A model generated the notes under the pieces. That model worked only from the letters and a program-made list of their open reading frames with translations, had not been told where the DNA came from and did no database searches. A DNA stretch of 6,413 bases, taken from the NCBI GenBank assembly GCA_905236315.1, contig CAJOPO010000235.1, forward strand, positions 1 through 6,413, in the 5' to 3' direction. Both the position numbers and the translations under genes were made by a program. The stretch comes from an uncultured Treponema sp. (GTDB lineage Bacteria; Spirochaetota; Spirochaetia; Treponematales; Treponemataceae). Shown piece by piece: positions 5,997-6,413 of this stretch. Each line of letters starts with the position of its first letter. The first letter of the stretch is position 1.

Positions 5997-6264
5997 AATA
6001 AACCTCCACAACAACCTCGTTTTTCTTTGCCGTCCAGCAGGCTACCCAACTGTAACCGAGATGGCAATGGTACAAGTCTTTGCCGAGGTCGGAGAAGTTA
6101 GCCCAGCCTGTCTGAACCGGACCGCTCCTGCGGATGTCGCACACAAGGTCATGGAATTTGTTCTGCATTTTGACAGGCATTCTCGCTATCTGCTTCTCTA
6201 CCCTGCGTTTCCAAACGACCTTGTATTTGTCATCCTTTTTCTCGGTGCTGTTTCCTTGTCCCAT
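5965..6264 (-). CDS. RelE/HigB-like toxin of type II toxin-antitoxin system
   Basis: 99 aa, strongly basic in its N-terminal half. From YKVVWKRRVEKQIARMP onwards it has the RelE/ParE-superfamily layout of a strand, two helices (to about residue 47) and a sheet. GWANFSDLGKDLYHCHLGYSWVACW (54-77) and VEVYYVGSRENAPY at the C terminus match a group usually annotated as cytotoxic translational repressors. Members of this superfamily usually cleave mRNA on the ribosome or, for ParE, poison gyrase; the HCHL and SRE-APY signatures favour the RelE/HigB side, by inference. It is the first gene of the module, a toxin-first order as in higBA. The first ten residues (MGQGNSTEKK) look like a non-conserved tail. 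No Shine-Dalgarno precedes the ATG, and the predicted transcription start falls on it. The composition is GC-richer than the flanking housekeeping genes. Confidence 0.85.
   Translation of the reverse strand: MGQGNSTEKKDDKYKVVWKRRVEKQIARMPVKMQNKFHDLVCDIRRSGPVQTGWANFSDLGKDLYHCHLGYSWVACWTAKKNEVVVEVYYVGSRENAPY
6003..6007 (-). promoter_or_regulatory. Ribosome binding site of the antitoxin
   Basis: GGAGG on the - strand, six bases before the ATG at 5996, inside the end of the toxin gene. It is the strongest ribosome site in the module and decides the antitoxin start; together with a weakly or unconventionally initiated toxin it would favour excess antitoxin. Confidence 0.8.
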
Positions 6265-6269
6265 GATTA

Positions 6270-6293
6270 AATATTATCAAAAATGATAATATT
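6270..6293. promoter_or_regulatory. Operator: perfect inverted repeat in the toxin promoter
   Basis: AATATTATCA (6270-6279) and its exact reverse complement (6284-6293) are separated by AAAA. The repeat fills the spacer and covers the -10, so a bound dimer would block RNA polymerase. This is the expected autoregulatory site of the XRE antitoxin, alone or with toxin. Confidence 0.75.
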
Positions 6294-6298
6294 GTCAA
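6271..6298 (-). promoter_or_regulatory. Promoter of the toxin-antitoxin operon
   Basis: On the - strand a perfect -35 TTGACA (6298-6293) is followed after 16 bp by TAATAT (6276-6271, 4 of 6 matches to the -10 consensus). Six bases then lead to the toxin ATG at 6264, placing the predicted transcription start at the A of the ATG. Confidence 0.65.
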
Positions 6299-6331
6299 GA
6301 GATTTTTGTTGCTTTTTATCACTTTCATTGG

Positions 6332-6413
6332 TCAGCACATTTTTGCGTTGGCTTCAAAATTGATTTTAGGTTTATAATTGATTACGAAACCGAAATCTTC
6401 TAAATGGCTTGTC
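6332..6413 (-). CDS. Possible C-terminal fragment of an upstream gene
   Basis: A - strand frame is open from the window edge for 26 residues (ending INFEANAKMC) to a TGA at 6334-6332. It is too short to identify. A 26-codon open frame can arise by chance, so this only marks where an upstream gene could end. The bases between it and the toxin promoter (about 6299-6331) show nothing else. Confidence 0.2.
   Translation of the reverse strand, partial: TSHLEDFGFVINYKPKINFEANAKMC

Noticed and set aside
5997..6014. Longer antitoxin beginning at a TTG (6014)
   Set aside because: The ATG at 5996 has GGAGG six bases upstream; the TTG has no comparable site and the added residues run through the Shine-Dalgarno itself.
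5707..6270. Long open frame on the + strand opposite the toxin-antitoxin genes
   Set aside because: It has no ribosome site or recognisable domain, and it is antisense to two genes with clear family motifs.

Overview
The window looks like AT-rich chromosome from a spirochaete, most likely a Treponema-like organism. That is inferred from the style of the housekeeping proteins and from a small secreted, outer-membrane-like protein (signal peptide, aromatic-rich strands, C-terminal Phe) that recalls spirochaetal surface proteins. No rRNA or other phylogenetic marker is present, so the genus is a suggestion only.

Left part, + strand (1-2763): the 3' nine-tenths of a glutamine-dependent NAD+ synthetase (nadE; its 5' end lies outside the window), followed with a one-base overlap (TAATG) by rlmJ, a 23S rRNA adenine-N6 methyltransferase. 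The two form a tightly coupled pair.

Middle part, - strand (5378 down to 2747): a compact operon of lysC (aspartate kinase with the complete lysine-allosteric residue set), dapB (4-hydroxy-tetrahydrodipicolinate reductase) and a small exported protein of unknown function. Gaps are 9 bp and 1 bp. The operon converges on rlmJ and the last gene overlaps the end of rlmJ by 17 bp, with no terminator between them. lysC and dapB are the first enzyme and a middle enzyme of the aspartate-to-lysine/diaminopimelate route.

Right part, - strand (6264 down to 5619): a type II toxin-antitoxin module with the toxin first (RelE/HigB-like) and the antitoxin second (XRE-type helix-turn-helix with an acidic N-terminal extension). 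They overlap by 32 bp. The promoter has a perfect TTGACA -35, and the spacer to the -10 is filled by a perfect 10-bp-arm inverted repeat that is the obvious operator. This module is visibly more GC-rich than its neighbours and looks acquired.

Between the module and lysC sits a ~131-135 bp non-coding palindromic element (about 5487-5621). It has 16-bp imperfect terminal inverted repeats flanked by TA and folds almost completely into three consecutive hairpins. It looks like a MITE-type or palindromic repeat, and one end supplies the stop codon of the antitoxin gene. A second noteworthy pattern is that both recognisable promoters (lysC and toxin) place the predicted transcription start on the A of the ATG, and neither gene has a Shine-Dalgarno sequence, so both may make leaderless mRNAs. 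The last ~115 bp at the right edge hold at most the tail of one further - strand reading frame.
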